64,000 nt of DNA from Paralvinella palmiformis (lineage: Eukaryota; Annelida; Polychaeta; Terebellida; Alvinellidae): assembly GCA_025642065.1 (NCBI GenBank), contig JAODUP010000154.1, forward strand, positions 486,001-550,000, given 5' to 3'. Shown piece by piece: positions 47,701 to 57,266 of the stretch (its first letter is position 1; each line of letters starts with the position of its first letter). Below the pieces are notes generated by a model. It was given only the letters and a program-made list of their open reading frames with translations, was not told the origin of the DNA and did no database searches. The position numbers and the translations under genes are program-made.

Positions 47701-49370
47701 GCATTTGTTGTTATAACGAGCGTCAATTGATGGCTCCTTACGTCCGTCCTCGCGTTCGAAGCCGACTTCGGGGTTATACGACCGTTGGAGGGCGAGGGCC
47801 GTTTGTTGTTTAGGCTGTTCTTAACACGGCAACGATTAGTCGGTCTTCGGTTAAGCGCCCTCTGTTTATCTAGCTCTATGCCTGTTATGAGGCATTATTC
47901 GGCCGAAAGTGTTGATCATTCTCCCCTAATAAATGATCCGCTCGTCTTGACAACTTCGTCAAGTTCGTCTTTGGCCACTGGATACTCGTTCGTTCGCTCG
48001 CTCGCTCGCTTTCACGCTCACTCACTCACCCAATCACTCACTCACTCACCCACCGGACACGCGCCGATCCGAGAAGTGTTGGCCACAACAACAGTTATTC
48101 AACTACTTGATTCGTTGGTCAAATTTATTTAGCGCCGTATAAACATTGTTACAAGATGCCCGAGTTAACAATGACTACCAACGGTCCAATGTCGATCAGA
48201 AGTAATTTATTTGTCAATCAAAAGGCGATAAATCACGCCGTGTGTGTGTGTGTGTGTGCGTGTGTGTGTGTGTGTGTGTACTTTCTTATTAACGTCGGTG
48301 AGGGTGTTTATCCGCACACCTCGACATTGTGTGTTCTGTTATTTTTGTGTTCATCATCGACAATATTTGTTGGCCATTAAGCGAGTACTCCGCTTGGCGG
48401 CGCTACTGTCTACGGGCGACATGGGGACGATACGGAAGCACAGCGGATGGTCACTTGTGTCAGTTCGTGTGTGTTCGTGTCAGTTGTTAGCCGTTTTCTT
48501 TTCTCTGCGCACGAACACTAACGTTAGACGGGAGGGAGATACAGACAGACAGGTAGACAGACAGATAGACAGGGGAAAAGAACATGACAAAGGGAGATTA
48601 TTTAACCTCACTATTGGTCACACTTAGAACATATGACTGAGAGGTGACTCTCTATGGAAATATCCGACTCACAGGACCGAGGGGGAGGGAGAGACAGGCA
48701 GACAGACAGACAGAGAGCAGTCGCCTGATGTCTGATCCAGGAATATTGATCACATTAGACCACTGTCACATTGATGTCTAGTATTTTGTTTCCTACTCGA
48801 CGTCTAAAGTGTCCCGTTACAAATACTGTCATGGCGGCGTTCCAGATCTTATTACTCAATCGATACTTTTGGACGTCTCCGAACGTCTGAAAAACCACAA
48901 CTCCCATCGTTAAAGACCATATATTAGAGGTTTAGTAGTCCAATTTATTTGCTGTTTTCTTGGATATGTTTTGGAAGTTGCCTACCAAGACTAGACCATG
49001 AAGCGGTCGGGGTTTTAGACGGCGGCTGGGAGGTGTGTGTGTGTGTGTGAGGGGGGGGGGGTCTATGTAGAGGATATCATTTTTGAGACTGTTCTGTGCA
49101 TGCTAATATTTCGTGTAGTTATTTAAAAAAAAGACCACCCCGAGTTATGCAGCATCGTCTGAACGGTTTAAAAAAATAAACAATTAAGATGCCATTTGTG
49201 AAATGATTTTTTTTTAAATGTTGTTAAGTAACACCTGTTTAAATCGTATACCCTTCTGAAAATAACTATATGCACCTGCTGAAAATTGGTTGTGCTCCAT
49301 TAATGATGTGCTGTATTTATTTGGGTTTGCCCTTAAACGTCCGTGAAAATGTTTAAATTATCATCATCAC

Positions 49371-49412
<42 letters not shown>

Positions 49413-49621
49413 TATATTATCACTTTATTATTTTACATTTATTATCATTATTATTACGTCCCGACGGGGAAATATTTATTCAGTTTCAGTTTAAACACGT
49501 ACGGGAATGTATGTATTTTATTACATTTAAGTTTTGTTTTTACAATTTCAGATTACAGAAGATTGTCGGGCTGCTGAGACAGCGCGCTAAAGAAGGACCA
49601 TATCCTCCCATCGACGACTAG
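14832..49621 (+). CDS. MIPOL1: MIPOL1 (mirror-image polydactyly 1) coiled-coil protein, complete, 11 exons
   Basis: Exons: 14832-15001, 16482-16670, 20112-20149, 20266-20790, 21318-21447, 21819-21855, 23787-23957, 24353-24439, 40055-40149, 42842-43072, 49552-49621. All junctions are GT-AG and in phase; total 1,743 nt = 580 residues plus TAG. The ATG has A at -3 and G at +4. Residues 1-120 are charged and helical; 137-245 form a Pro/Tyr/Ser-rich disordered stretch (YYPPPPPLYP); from about 249 to 575 the chain is nearly all coiled coil. ALVEEIYKAQKQREEA, NEERDEAVLK, ILEERDNAVAKC, AKLLSAQQERD and YYSLHKSLSQEANLRDQF match human MIPOL1 in order. MIPOL1 is a poorly understood coiled-coil protein; in people it is linked to mirror-image polydactyly and proposed as a tumour suppressor. 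It is a bystander gene in the nkx2.1-pax1/9-foxA pharyngeal cluster of deuterostomes. Human MIPOL1 is shorter (about 440 residues). Confidence 0.92.
15002..16481 (+). other. MIPOL1 intron 1
   Basis: 1.5 kb, AT-rich. Holds a CT/CA/TA compound microsatellite (15157-15222), a second TA run (15292-15323) and CA/TA repeats at 16216-16276. No other gene seen. Confidence 0.8.
15157..15323. repeat. compound CT-CA-TA and TA-CA microsatellites
   Basis: CT run, CA run, TA run and a short GA run follow each other to about 15230; after about 60 bp of ordinary DNA another TA run begins and leads into CACACA. Confidence 0.9.
16482..16670 (+). CDS. MIPOL1: MIPOL1 exon 2
   Basis: Acceptor CTACCACAG; first base completes Ile57. 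Encodes ERDATREAALRKALEERMDQ and WKKQMNEMSEQDD; strongly charged helix. Donor TT|GTAAGT. Confidence 0.88.
17444..17469. other. inverted repeat, 9-bp arms TCGGTGCAT / ATGCACCGA
   Basis: Perfect 9-bp arms around an 8-nt loop. A perfect 16-bp palindrome AATTACTGCAGTAATT follows at 17518-17533. Together they may mark an eroded DNA transposon or simply chance structure. Confidence 0.6.
18024..18040 (+). promoter_or_regulatory. CTCF-like motif TCACCAGGTGGCAGCAC (site 2)
   Basis: Same 17-mer as 8951-8967 and same strand. Its first bases overlap the right arm of the hairpin 18004-18027 (GTAAGTAATAT / ATATTACTCAC, one mismatch, 2-nt loop). Confidence 0.4.
20112..20149 (+). CDS. MIPOL1: MIPOL1 exon 3 (38-nt micro-exon)
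   Basis: Reads HPEPHRNSSGEK. It is supported by phase on both sides and by GT-AG borders (TTTTTCAG / GTAAGT), not by recognised homology, so it is the least certain exon together with exon 6. Confidence 0.7.
20266..20790 (+). CDS. MIPOL1: MIPOL1 exon 4: Pro/Tyr-rich region and start of conserved coiled coil
   Basis: 525 nt, the longest exon. It begins DFSRKSHSPPISGYNPHGG, passes through GHYPNFPPSGYYPPPPP and a Ser/Thr/Pro stretch, then enters the conserved REQNRQIALLLAELDAARDL segment (about residues 250-270). The low-complexity part resembles no domain I can name. Confidence 0.92.
21217..21250. repeat. TA microsatellite
   Basis: TA run in MIPOL1 intron 4; a second TA run lies at 21537-21564 in intron 5. 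Confidence 0.9.
21318..21447 (+). CDS. MIPOL1: MIPOL1 exon 5: conserved coiled coil
   Basis: 130 nt encoding (A)LVEEIYKAQKQREEAIMCR and LANEERDEAVLKLRNLE, the most recognisable MIPOL1 block. Acceptor CTTCTAG, donor CA|GTAAGT. Confidence 0.95.
21819..21855 (+). CDS. MIPOL1: MIPOL1 exon 6 (37-nt micro-exon)
   Basis: Reads DDTDGPVNGSGL after completing Gln351. Acidic and Gly-rich linker. Placed by phase and by TTTCAG / GTAAGT borders. Confidence 0.72.
23450..23641 (+). mobile_element. tRNA-derived SINE, best-preserved copy
   Basis: Internal RNA polymerase III promoter is intact: A box TGGTCTAGCGG (23462-23472) and B box GTTCGAATCCC (23506-23516). The non-tRNA body reads ATATCTGAAGGTTGTTTCGTC, CTCATTACCTTTGGAGGTCG, CCATTTAGCCTACCTTGTGC and GGCCATAAAACATC, ending in an ATC-repeat tail. 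This copy defines the family seen at 12945, 13283, 13965, 32405, 32600, 47285, 57635 and 62905. SINEs are non-autonomous and depend on a partner LINE. Confidence 0.9.
23683..23722. repeat. TA microsatellite
   Basis: TA run of about 40 bp between the SINE and MIPOL1 exon 7. Confidence 0.9.
23787..23957 (+). CDS. MIPOL1: MIPOL1 exon 7
   Basis: 57 codons, phase 0 at both ends: NMKDLLAKLGSLDSS, then QLIDAINNRKQ and VTEEMKVILEERDNAVAK. Matches the MIPOL1 segment with LLNRI, then ITAEEM-ALIEERDAAL. Confidence 0.93.
24353..24439 (+). CDS. MIPOL1: MIPOL1 exon 8
   Basis: 29 codons, phase 0: CNKLEADVISLTRQLRGRT and KQQQTALQ. The last exon before the 15.6-kb intron. Confidence 0.9.
24666..24680 (+). 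promoter_or_regulatory. CTCF-like motif (site 3)
   Basis: TCAGTAGGTGGCAGC matches 14 of 15 positions of CCASYAGRKGGCRSY. Same strand as sites 1 and 2, 227 bp downstream of MIPOL1 exon 8. Confidence 0.4.
25521..25535 (+). promoter_or_regulatory. CTCF-like motif (site 4, weaker)
   Basis: ACACCAGGTGGCGGG matches 13 of 15 core positions, inside a CpG-rich unique block. A further weaker match, CCGGTAGGTGTCGCC, is at 27074-27088. Confidence 0.3.
26851..26872 (+). other. G-rich run, possible G-quadruplex
   Basis: GGG, GGGG and a run of about 11 G separated by single A/T or AGT loops. Sequence allows a G-quadruplex; folding is inferred. Confidence 0.4.
27950..28089 (+). repeat. dispersed repeat with GCGCCTTATCCAGCT core, copy 2
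   Basis: Second copy of the element at 4318-4456, same orientation, in MIPOL1 intron 8. It begins with an ATA/AAT run and ends at CCAAGGGAGCATACATC. Confidence 0.85.
28608..28650. repeat. TA microsatellite
   Basis: Uninterrupted TA run of about 43 bp in MIPOL1 intron 8. Confidence 0.92.
29521..29730. repeat. imperfect ACT/ACC trinucleotide array
   Basis: About 210 bp of ACT, ACC and related triplets. It gives long frames on both strands (Thr-, Leu- or Ser-rich) that are artefacts of the repeat. Confidence 0.88.
30815..30867. repeat. TA microsatellite
   Basis: Uninterrupted TA of about 52 bp in intron 8. Confidence 0.92.
31532..31683. repeat. 38-bp minisatellite, four copies
   Basis: Exactly 4 x 38 bp, each unit starting ACGCGGACGAGTGGTGCCCG and ending GGTATA or TGTATA, with one to three substitutions between units. 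GC-rich with several CpG per unit, unlike the AT microsatellites around it. The unit length is not a multiple of three, so the frame across it is not protein repeats. Confidence 0.95.
31812..31873. repeat. CT-GT-GC compound microsatellite
   Basis: CT run, GT run, then a GCGC-rich alternating purine-pyrimidine stretch. Confidence 0.9.
32140..32176. repeat. 19-bp tandem duplication
   Basis: GCCGCGGCTCTTCAGGTA occurs twice, one base apart. Confidence 0.85.
32405..32465 (-). mobile_element. SINE 3' end fragment, minus orientation
   Basis: Starts with a GAT-repeat tail followed by TTTTACGGCCACTTTTGTGC and AAGGTAGGCTAAATGGGC, the reverse complement of the 23450 SINE's 3' end. The tRNA-related head is missing. 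Confidence 0.8.
32600..32755 (+). mobile_element. tRNA-derived SINE, degraded copy
   Basis: A degraded head (GCGGTTAGCCGC, GTTCATATCCC) is followed by TGTTTGAAGGGTGTTTCATC, CCTCATCACC, TTTAGCGTACCGTGTGCATA and GTGGCCGTAAAACGTC. It lies about 135 bp from the opposite-facing fragment at 32405. Confidence 0.75.
32801..32831. repeat. GA microsatellite
   Basis: Uninterrupted GA run in intron 8; another GA run lies at 32354-32374. Confidence 0.9.
33815..33845. repeat. TA microsatellite
   Basis: TA run of about 30 bp in MIPOL1 intron 8. Confidence 0.9.
34742..34798. repeat. short tandem repeat, about 20-bp unit
   Basis: ATGATCAAGCTCAATGAC, ATGATCGGGCTCACAATGAC and ATGATCGGGCTCAATGA follow each other. 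Confidence 0.8.
36268..36493. repeat. GT run and TA run
   Basis: GT run at 36268-36302 and two abutting TA runs at 36446-36493, separated by about 140 bp of unique CpG-rich DNA. Confidence 0.88.
37483..37514. repeat. GT microsatellite
   Basis: Uninterrupted GT run in MIPOL1 intron 8. Confidence 0.9.
37903..37985. repeat. 15-16-bp minisatellite, about five copies
   Basis: Units of CTGCTCCACCACGGGG type followed by CGCTCCACCACGAGC type. Confidence 0.85.
38383..38437. repeat. TA microsatellite
   Basis: Uninterrupted TA run of about 54 bp. Confidence 0.92.
38831..38871. other. two adjacent palindromes
   Basis: GACGTCGACGTC (38831-38842) is a perfect 12-bp palindrome. TTAACTCGAAG-GT-CTTCGAGTTAA (38848-38871) has perfect 11-bp arms with a 2-nt centre. 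They sit in a unique CpG-rich block about 1.2 kb upstream of MIPOL1 exon 9. Confidence 0.8.
40055..40149 (+). CDS. MIPOL1: MIPOL1 exon 9
   Basis: 31 codons plus two bases: AKLLSAQQERDMALSRLKKM and ELQTLRIYY. Strong match to the AKLLSMQQ-E segment of MIPOL1. Donor AG|GTAAGA. Confidence 0.95.
40150..42841 (+). other. MIPOL1 intron 9
   Basis: 2.7 kb. A unique GC/CpG-rich block without simple repeats lies at about 40720-41340. Then come a CA run (41371-41417), a long CT-TA-CT-TA-GT compound array (41609-41848), an ATC run (42318-42341) and an ATT run (42701-42733). No other gene is supported. Confidence 0.75.
41609..41848. repeat. 240-bp compound CT/TA/GT microsatellite
   Basis: CT array to 41697, TA to 41727, a short spacer, CT again from 41761, TA from 41782, then GT to 41848. 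Frames through it are artefacts. Confidence 0.93.
42842..43072 (+). CDS. MIPOL1: MIPOL1 exon 10
   Basis: 231 nt: (S)LHKSLSQEANLRDQFHNTL, then ENNQLLAQLKAALADKAQLE. The SLHKSLSQE-NL-DQF block is diagnostic for MIPOL1. Confidence 0.96.
44662..44732. repeat. TA-GT compound microsatellite
   Basis: TA run followed directly by a GT run and then a GCGC stretch. Confidence 0.92.
46675..47077. repeat. ACC-rich trinucleotide array with ~33-40-bp higher-order units
   Basis: About 400 bp of CAC/ACC/ATT triplets. In the right half a longer unit (ACCACCAGTACCACCATTAC plus ACCACCATCACCA) repeats several times. Its right end abuts the tail end of a minus-oriented SINE-like element, so it may be an expanded SINE tail. 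Confidence 0.88.
47078..47280 (-). mobile_element. SINE-like repeat, minus orientation
   Basis: Shares the ATGGCC...GGCAGT...ATTTT...CTACCTCAAATGAGGGAGAC order with 7565-7700. Farther right GGGATTTGGACCTCC resembles a reversed B box, followed by TAGCGTGGTCATGAGTAACA. The presumed tail faces the ACC-rich array. Confidence 0.55.
47285..47385 (+). mobile_element. SINE 3' end fragment, plus orientation
   Basis: TGACTTCGCTTCATTACCTTTG, AAGGTCGCTCACCCCATTTA and AAAACATCAATCGTC followed by an ATC run: the 3' half of the 23450 SINE. It abuts the opposite-facing element to its left. Confidence 0.8.
49552..49621 (+). CDS. MIPOL1: MIPOL1 exon 11 and stop
   Basis: Reads LQKIVGLLRQRAKEGPYPPI then DD and TAG (49619-49621). 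The LQK(I/L)-LLR heptads end the coiled coil; the last residues are variable in the family. Confidence 0.88.
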
Positions 49622-50168
49622 ATGTCGTGATATTTCTCTGGTGACCTGGAGAGGTCGAGAAAAATCAAAGACAGCCGATACTTCGATCATTTTGAAGAAA
49701 AAAAGAAAGAATGAACAATCCTATCTGCACAATACGCATTTAAATCAGCTCAGATGTGCCTTCTGTTAATTGGCACATTTTACACGTTTTACACGTTTTA
49801 CATTATATCAGGTTAATAACGATGATAGGTCTATGGGGGGAGTTTGGGGAAAAGTTAATTTTAAATTATTGGCAGCCGCGCGTCACAACAATTTCCAGCA
49901 GTCCCAATGTATATATCGGTGATGATTTGTCGTTTTAAAGCATACACACACATACAGGTGCCTTTATTGTTAATGGTTGTGCGGCTTAGGAGTGTATCAG
50001 TCAGTATTTGTTTTTAATATTGTTAATGAAAGTTGAATGTGTGCTAAATCAGGTCGTTACGTTACCTGATAGGATGGGTCGTAAATCATAAGGCGTCTGG
50101 TACTTATAGCTTTGTGATCGAGTTATCAACGATGACACACCCGACATAAGCTTACCTTTAGAAGATCA

Positions 50169-50192
50169 CGCACACACACACACACACACACA
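50169..50192. repeat. CA microsatellite
   Basis: CA run in the presumed MIPOL1 3' UTR; an interrupted GT array follows at 50925-51005. Confidence 0.88.
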
Positions 50193-51334
50193 GGTATAGG
50201 AGTTGGTTGTAGAAAATTACGTACGTTGTTGGTTTATTTTTGTTTATTTGTTTGTTTTTTTGTTTTTTTTGTAATTTTATATTCGCCCTCATAAGCAGAA
50301 AAGGTGCGTTAGATGACCTGTTTATAGAAGAAAGCTTATCCTTGCCACAGCGATATTGAAATGTTTATTATATCTGGCGTATACTTGACACAAACATATG
50401 CTGTACTGTAACTATACGTGCATGTGTGTGCTGCCCGGTAACTCTGTGTGTGTCAATTTGGCGACGACAGGACCAAGTTTATTGTTAAGTTTATGACAGT
50501 TTGGGTTTGGTTTTTGTTCATTTCAGGATACAATATAGTACGTCGTCTTGTCGTTGTGATGATGATACGGTCTACGTGAATGTTTAGTGTGATGTCTTAA
50601 TACGAAATGCTAACACTACCCCATCCCTAGTTTCCATTGTGAGCTAATAACTGGCGCTGTGTCGGGAGCCGACTTGGTCGGTTTTATATTGTCAATTTGT
50701 CGACGTCGACGTTCGACGTCCGGTACACCTTCGGTTGATTTTGCTCCATCATTTAGTTGAGATAATCTGACTCCAGTCTCCCAGCCAGAGACTTGTCGAC
50801 GTCGGCCCGTCTCTAGGCCGCCAAGATAAATTGTTTTCCTGTTTACACACAGACACGGGACCCGGGGCCGATAGTGTGTCAGAAGACCTGCCATAGTGTC
50901 ATCAATGTGGTCAGTGTGTGTTGCTGTGTGTGTGTGTGTGTGTGTTCGGTTCGTGTGTGTGTGTGTGTTCGGTTTGTTCGCGTGTCTCTGTGTGTGTGTG
51001 CGTGTGGCCTTACGAACCAGCGCACTGTCCGCTGAAGAGCTAGCTCGCTTTATGCGGCCATAAGCCATTCCGAGGGCCAATGTTTGTTATCATCATTTTC
51101 CAGCACTAACACTGTACTAAGAAGATGCACTAACCAGTATGTATACACTACCGGAGATGGCGGCGCCAGGCTTAGACAATGACAACAAATCGTAACTGTT
51201 TCTGAGGCGGGAATGTTCTCAAATACGCTATTTCTGGTATACGGTAGAACTCTCCACAGAGACCATTCCTATCAGATGAGGGAGTCTGTGTTCCGGCGAC
51301 AGAATGTTTTTAATTTGTTTGTTTTGTTTTTTTG

Positions 51335-51340
51335 AATAAA
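51335..51340 (+). other. candidate MIPOL1 polyadenylation signal (AATAAA)
   Basis: The first canonical AATAAA I see after the MIPOL1 stop, 1.7 kb downstream, followed by a GT-rich stretch (GTTGTTATGTG) near 51373-51383. Variant signals closer to the stop could be used instead. Confidence 0.35.
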
Positions 51341-52526
51341 AACACCCAAATAAGTTTCTGTTAACTATAAACGTTGTTATGTGATTATTGTACTGTCTTA
51401 CTCACGACTTGTGATATGTTCGTAAAGGAGAAATTCTGACTGTATTCCAGTTGAGGAAAAATCTCGGCTCCAAAAACAAATAGCTTCGGTTTGTTTGTAA
51501 TTTAGCTGTACCTCTGTATTTCATGTAGTTGTTATTGCGTATATAAAATGTGTGGCTTTCCGTTGCCAGATGCTCGTATTGTTTTCTGTACGCACGCACA
51601 CACAGATACACGCGCGCGCGCGCGCAGACACACACCCGGACGGTAGGTACGAAACTACTTCTAAATGCGTATCCGGTCGACTTATGTTGTGCTAAATAAA
51701 CTAGTTTGCGTTTGAAGACGACTTTGACGAGCCCCCAGGGCACGCAGCCACGTCCAGAATGATACTCTCAACCCTCTCACGTCCGCTGTTTATGAGCCCG
51801 ACGTGGTACGACGTTCCCAGACTCGTAAACGCTTCGACAAATACCGAACACCTAGGTACAAAGTGGGATTAGTCGGTCGAACTGTTCTCGATGACTGCAA
51901 GTTATAAAGTTCAGAGGGACGTGCGCCCCGATTGCGGGGGTAGTTTTAGCAAGAGGGGGTGGGGTAGTGTGTAACCCGTACCTGTGCGTCCTTAAATCGC
52001 CCCGAGAGGGCGCTGTTACTACATCGGCCGGGGAAACGTCGACGAAGTGGCTCCGAGAGGTTGTTGTTGTTCTTGTGGTTTATGGCTTTAAAAGCGAGAA
52101 AATTCGCGTATAAACTCTCCCTCTAAGCGGCAGGTATCGTAAAGCCGAGACACTGGTCCCGTTAAGTGGATCTAGCACGGTGTAAAAACCGACTTCAGAG
52201 GACGCTTAAAGCAGATTGTGGACAATCGGTCGCCATACCTCCAAAGAACCCCCACCCCCCTCCGAGCCGAGATCCGTATAAATGTTTTCGTTACTGCTGT
52301 GGGACGGTGTGAGTGCCGTTAACCGACGACAGGTGTCGTTTCCCAACACGATGCCGACCTGTTCGGTTGTCTATTTGATGTCTGTTTCGGTGTGTTATCT
52401 TGTTGTTGGTCAGTCTCCTAGTTATCCCGTCTTTATCTGGCCAAGGTGTTTCGTTTTGTTATTGGTTCGGATCACACTACTCATTGTTTGGAACCAATGC
52501 TCTCATCATTACTATCACCCTACGAC

Positions 52527-52650
52527 GACGGGGCTCCGATGGTTCAGTCGTTATGACACCGCGCTGAAAACCGCCAGGTTCGGCATTCGAATCCCACTCA
52601 CACCTGTCCCCCTTGTGCGATCTTTTCCCTAGGCAGTCGCCCCTTCGTCC
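52527..52650 (+). mobile_element. tRNA-like SINE head, second type
   Basis: GGGCTCCGATGGTTCAGTCG carries an A-box-like TGGTTCAGTCG, and GGTTCGGCATTCGAATCCC carries a B-box-like ATTCGAATCCC about 40 bp on. The following body (CACCTGTCCCCCTTGTGCGA) differs from the 23450 family. It could also be a degraded tRNA pseudogene. Confidence 0.55.
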
Positions 52651-55600
52651 ATATGTCGCAGCTGTGAACAGCTGCAGAAACCAATTACATATTTTAGGGG
52701 AATGCTCTCGTGGAAGTACTTCAAGTGTCATCAATATTTGATCAATAGACAACAACAATGGTAATAATAATAATAATACTGTTTTATTCGTATAATTATA
52801 TTAGAAGCCATGATAATTAGAACTCCCGCCATCAATTATAATAGTACACAAAAAATGTAACCCAGGAACTTGAACAATCATTCTGTGTACATTAATTTTG
52901 TTTTATTTGTTCGTTCGGCGAAAGAACACGATAAAATAAACACAGGTTGATGTGTGTTTCGTGTGTGTTATTAGTTTATCAATAATAATATTGGAATTAA
53001 TTACAATTTCGGCCTCCTATGGATTTATGGCCACACGACTGAGATGTTTATCACGTGTGTGTTACTTCTGTGTATTTATCATATGATCAGAAATATTAAA
53101 ATATAAACATAAAATAATTAAATATATTATTAGAGATACGAGATTTACATCCTAACAATTACTAACATAACACATAGGTTAATCAGTACAGAGATATGCC
53201 ATAATGAAGCTGATCGTATGCATCCATTGTTTTAGTCTTCGGGATCAATCGTATGTAGTATCATTATTCTCGGGATTAATTTTTATGGTGGGAGGGATTG
53301 AAATATTTATGTTTGTAATATTTATTATATAAGCGTCTCCCGACTTAGTCCTGTCCCATTATCCGTATCCCGGTGATAAGGGAATTGTTCTTGCTCTTTT
53401 ACGATTGGCGATCCAATAAATCTTGATAAGATTTCTTTCGCCACTTGACCTCATCACTCTGAGTACACCCGCATCTCAAGATGACCCCCCCCCCTTCTCT
53501 CTCTCTCTCACACACACACACTTCTCTTTTCAACAGATATCGCTGCTTTCCCGGTGGCACCGTCTTACTGCCGTGTCCCACCGTCATACTGCCAAACCCC
53601 ACCGTCTTACTGCCGTGTCCCACCGTCATTATAATCAGCCACATCGACATACTGCCCCGTCCCATTGTAATGTAATTGGCCCCACCCTCATATTCTTCTT
53701 TCATCAGACCGCCATCACACGTCCATCATACGTCCAGGCCCCACCGCAATAGTCCCACTGACACGTTACCCAGCCCCACCACCAACACTATCACCTGGGA
53801 GTACCCCAAGTCTAACTGACATAACGTTATCAACAACACTAACATGTACGGACATCTATCAAAATGTAGCCCCCCGCCCCATCACCACCACCATCCCATC
53901 CATTTATATATTAAGACGTCGAGTGTTTCAGAAGCGAACCAACGACTCGACCACTTTTCGTGGAACGCCGAGTTCAATACTTCACTGAATTAATGGAGTG
54001 GATTCGCGGAAGATAAAGATCGCTGTGTGCCGATATTTGTCTCGGAAGTCCGTCAATAAATTGGTGACTTCATATTTTATCGGAAACCTCTCCACATCAA
54101 AAATCCTCTCTCGTTTGTCGCCAGGGTGCAAATTACTGCACTCGTGCAAAATGAATGCCTCATCGTTTACGTCTTAAAACAGTTCGGAGACTGCATGCCT
54201 ATACCTGAGTCGGGTCGCGAAATGGATCGGCATTTCGGATGGACGGGCGTGCATGCGTGCATGCTTGCGTAAGCGCGTTCGCGTCGCGGACGCGGCGACA
54301 TATAACAATCGGGCCTCCAATGTGGAGAAGGTTTATGTGTACTTTTCACATGAACCAAATGCCTACCACAGACTGATGAACACGACTGGTGCCAGCTGTC
54401 TTATTGAGGATACAGCTGTCTTATTGAAGATGCAGCTTGAACAGAAAAAATAAATAAAACAAGCCCCGGACGCGATATGAAGAATGTTGCATTTGATATA
54501 ATAAATAACGTACATAAATAAACTCGCCATGAAATATAAATATTCTACGGTCGTCCCAATTTTTTTGGTTTGGATGTTTGTAAATGTAAAATTCAGGTTA
54601 ATCCAAAATAATGTCTCAACCAACATAAGAGTGGGTCAGTGAGTCGGTGATTCGGTGAGGTTTAATAACACACATCGGCAAAACAAAAGGGTATCATTTA
54701 ATTTCACCTCTACACAGTCGGCTAATTATAAACCATAGACGGTTTTATATAGAAATTCTATCAAATAGCACACAGTCACAGATGCATACATTAATACATA
54801 AATAGTAATTAATATGATATACGTACGTGAGCGAAGACGGTATTAACTTAATAATAACAAACTTCCGAAGTCCATAGTCAACTAATCAAATCACTGTACC
54901 AGAACACCTCCTTTAATCATCCCAACCCCCCAACCCCCCAACCCACCCACAGTTTCAGTTAGTTATATACTGTTAGCCCAACGGGAATTCTATCACCAAG
55001 AGGATCTGCCAACCACAACGTGTCTTCATTACCGACTAGTCTGGTCTCGCCCCCAGAAGCCGACAACACGCGACGAGCAACAACAACAAGTCGGTATAAA
55101 AAGCAAACATTTTCAAAGTAAAACCTCTTCGAAGCATCGTAAAGCTGGTCTTAAAATAAAGTACCATTTGATCACGTATATAGCGAGAGTGTGACGCACG
55201 TTTTTATATGACGTCGAGACCCAATATACGAAATGCTGGGGGTCGAGTGTTGTGTGGATTTTTTCTCTTTTTTTTGGGGGGGGGCTACGTATCGCGAGGG
55301 AGGGTTGGGCCGCTGGGTACTGGTGGACTGTGACATTGACAGCTACCCGCCAATATCGAAATAATTGCCGCCACGATCATGGGTCGGCGTCGATCCCGTC
55401 TCTGAGGGAGCGGGGGGTGGTGGTCTCGGAAGACGAGAGTAAACATTGTAATTCCTGAACGCGTTGCTTGTAACACGGACAGCTCGGTTTACACTTCATG
55501 ACGAACACAATGCGTAGTCGGCGTGGCCTCACTAAGTAAGTCTCCAAACTCTCTCTCTCTCTCTCTCACTCACCCACTCAACGCTGTGACCTGTGCTGAC

Positions 55601-55808
55601 CTACACCCAGCTCCTCAGAAGGAGGCATGTTAAAGCCACCCCCCTCCCCGATCGACCTCCTCGATGGTACTTCGATCGCTTTAACTCTCATTTGTGGTGT
55701 ATACAGGAGGGGGGGGGGGGGTGTTTATGATGTCTCGTTAACTTATTTAAATTGCTTAGACATTTTTAATTTAGTGATGATAATTGTAGAAAAAGATGAA
55801 AAATTACA

Positions 55809-55812
<4 letters not shown>

Positions 55813-55850
<38 letters not shown>
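55813..55850. repeat. GT microsatellite
   Basis: GT run leading into GAGT and GTGTGT units. Confidence 0.9.
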
Positions 55851-55851
<1 letters not shown>

Positions 55852-56007
55852 TGAGTGAGAGTGTGTGTGTATGTGCGTGTACATCCGCGCGTTCTTCCGT
55901 ATGTCAGTCTATCAGTCCTTCTATGTATGCGGCTGTTTTATTTTTTCCAGGTCCGTTCCAGGGGCCTGAGTTTACGTGTATGACGAGGAGGGGTGTAGTC
56001 ATAAGGT

Positions 56008-56036
56008 GGGGAATAATGGTGGGGGTGGGGGTGGGG
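56008..56036 (+). other. possible G-quadruplex
   Basis: G runs of 4, 5, 5 and 4 bases with loops of 9, 1 and 1 nt. Fits the G3+ quadruplex pattern; folding is inferred. Confidence 0.45.
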
Positions 56037-57148
56037 TGGTGCAATACACTTCATTTCTGCCCACAGTTTTTTATTAGAGTCCGATATAATTCCATCCACG
56101 GGATTTACGCTCCTGTTCCGTTCCTCAGCCCGCCAGCCCCCATCCGTTTCTATTCGTCGATCTGTACGCGTACATACGTTCGTACACGCGTACACCGTCC
56201 CAACTTGTACTCGACGAAACTCGCGATATCATTCCTCAGATTTGTCAAGTCTCGGCCTCAGACGACGATCGGGTCACGTGACGAACCGTCAAAGTCTCTG
56301 AGTCATCGCCATTCTAAGTAAATACATTACTCCGGTCGTACTAAGTCAAACATTTTGACATCCGCTGTCGTCAAACATCAGACACCACTTGGTACCGACC
56401 CTTCAAAGTGTTTGGTCGTAACTTAACCCCGACTCAGTTTCACATTTTCAGCATGTTTTAGCCTCAGTTTCACCGACTTGGCGGTTGGAATGCGGGAACG
56501 TTTTGTAACGTTACCTATCCACAATTGAGCGTTGCCGGTTTCCGAACGTCAGAGCCGTAAGGACGTTTGGTCATCTTTTCTAAACACCCGCACTTCATTT
56601 CAGCCGCTATTCGACCGATTGAGGAGTACGCTTCTTGCAGCTGGAATTAAAATGCGCGTCATCCACGACAAGCCATCTTCATCGAAGCCAGGTAGTTCTG
56701 GCTAGCCCGGCTACTAGGCGAGGATGGAATAGTAGAGGTTCCGTGGATGCGAACCAAGATCCTTCCGTTTTTTTATTCTACTTTCACCACTGAACCACAC
56801 TAGGACAATGCCAGAAATTATTAAACTTGTATACTTTGGTGTAACCTCTCATCAGTTGTTATATAAATAATCTTTTCTCTAGACGATCGTCAATTGTTAT
56901 GTAACTACCCTTTGATGTACTCCGTCGTCAAATGTAGTATCGGCTAACCTTTCTGTACTCACTCATCAGTTGATATTCAAATACCCATTGCCGTTCTCAG
57001 TCGACAGTTGTTTTATTTAAGTAGTAAGTACCATTTGTACAGTCTGTCCTCCATTGCTGTCTATGTACCTTTTTTATGTATCGATAAACATATGTGTATT
57101 CATCGTTAACTGTTGTGTAGGTACCCTTTGGTATACTCTGTCGTCAGT

Positions 57149-57266
<118 letters not shown>

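Larger units (their letters stand above)
43073..49551 (+). other. MIPOL1 intron 10
   Basis: 6.5 kb. Microsatellites at 43115-43147 (TA), 43264-43296 (GA), 43380-43440 (CT/GT/CT/CG), 43998-44018 (GTT), 44104-44126 (GT), 44662-44732 (TA then GT), 48240-48280 (GT) and 49362-49412 (ATC). A unique CpG-rich block runs about 45860-46460. The ACC-rich array and SINE pieces are at 46675-47385. No other gene seen. Confidence 0.75.

Noticed and set aside
52282..52632. 116-codon frame with hydrophobic N terminus
   Set aside because: Its second half is a tRNA-like SINE head; no further support.
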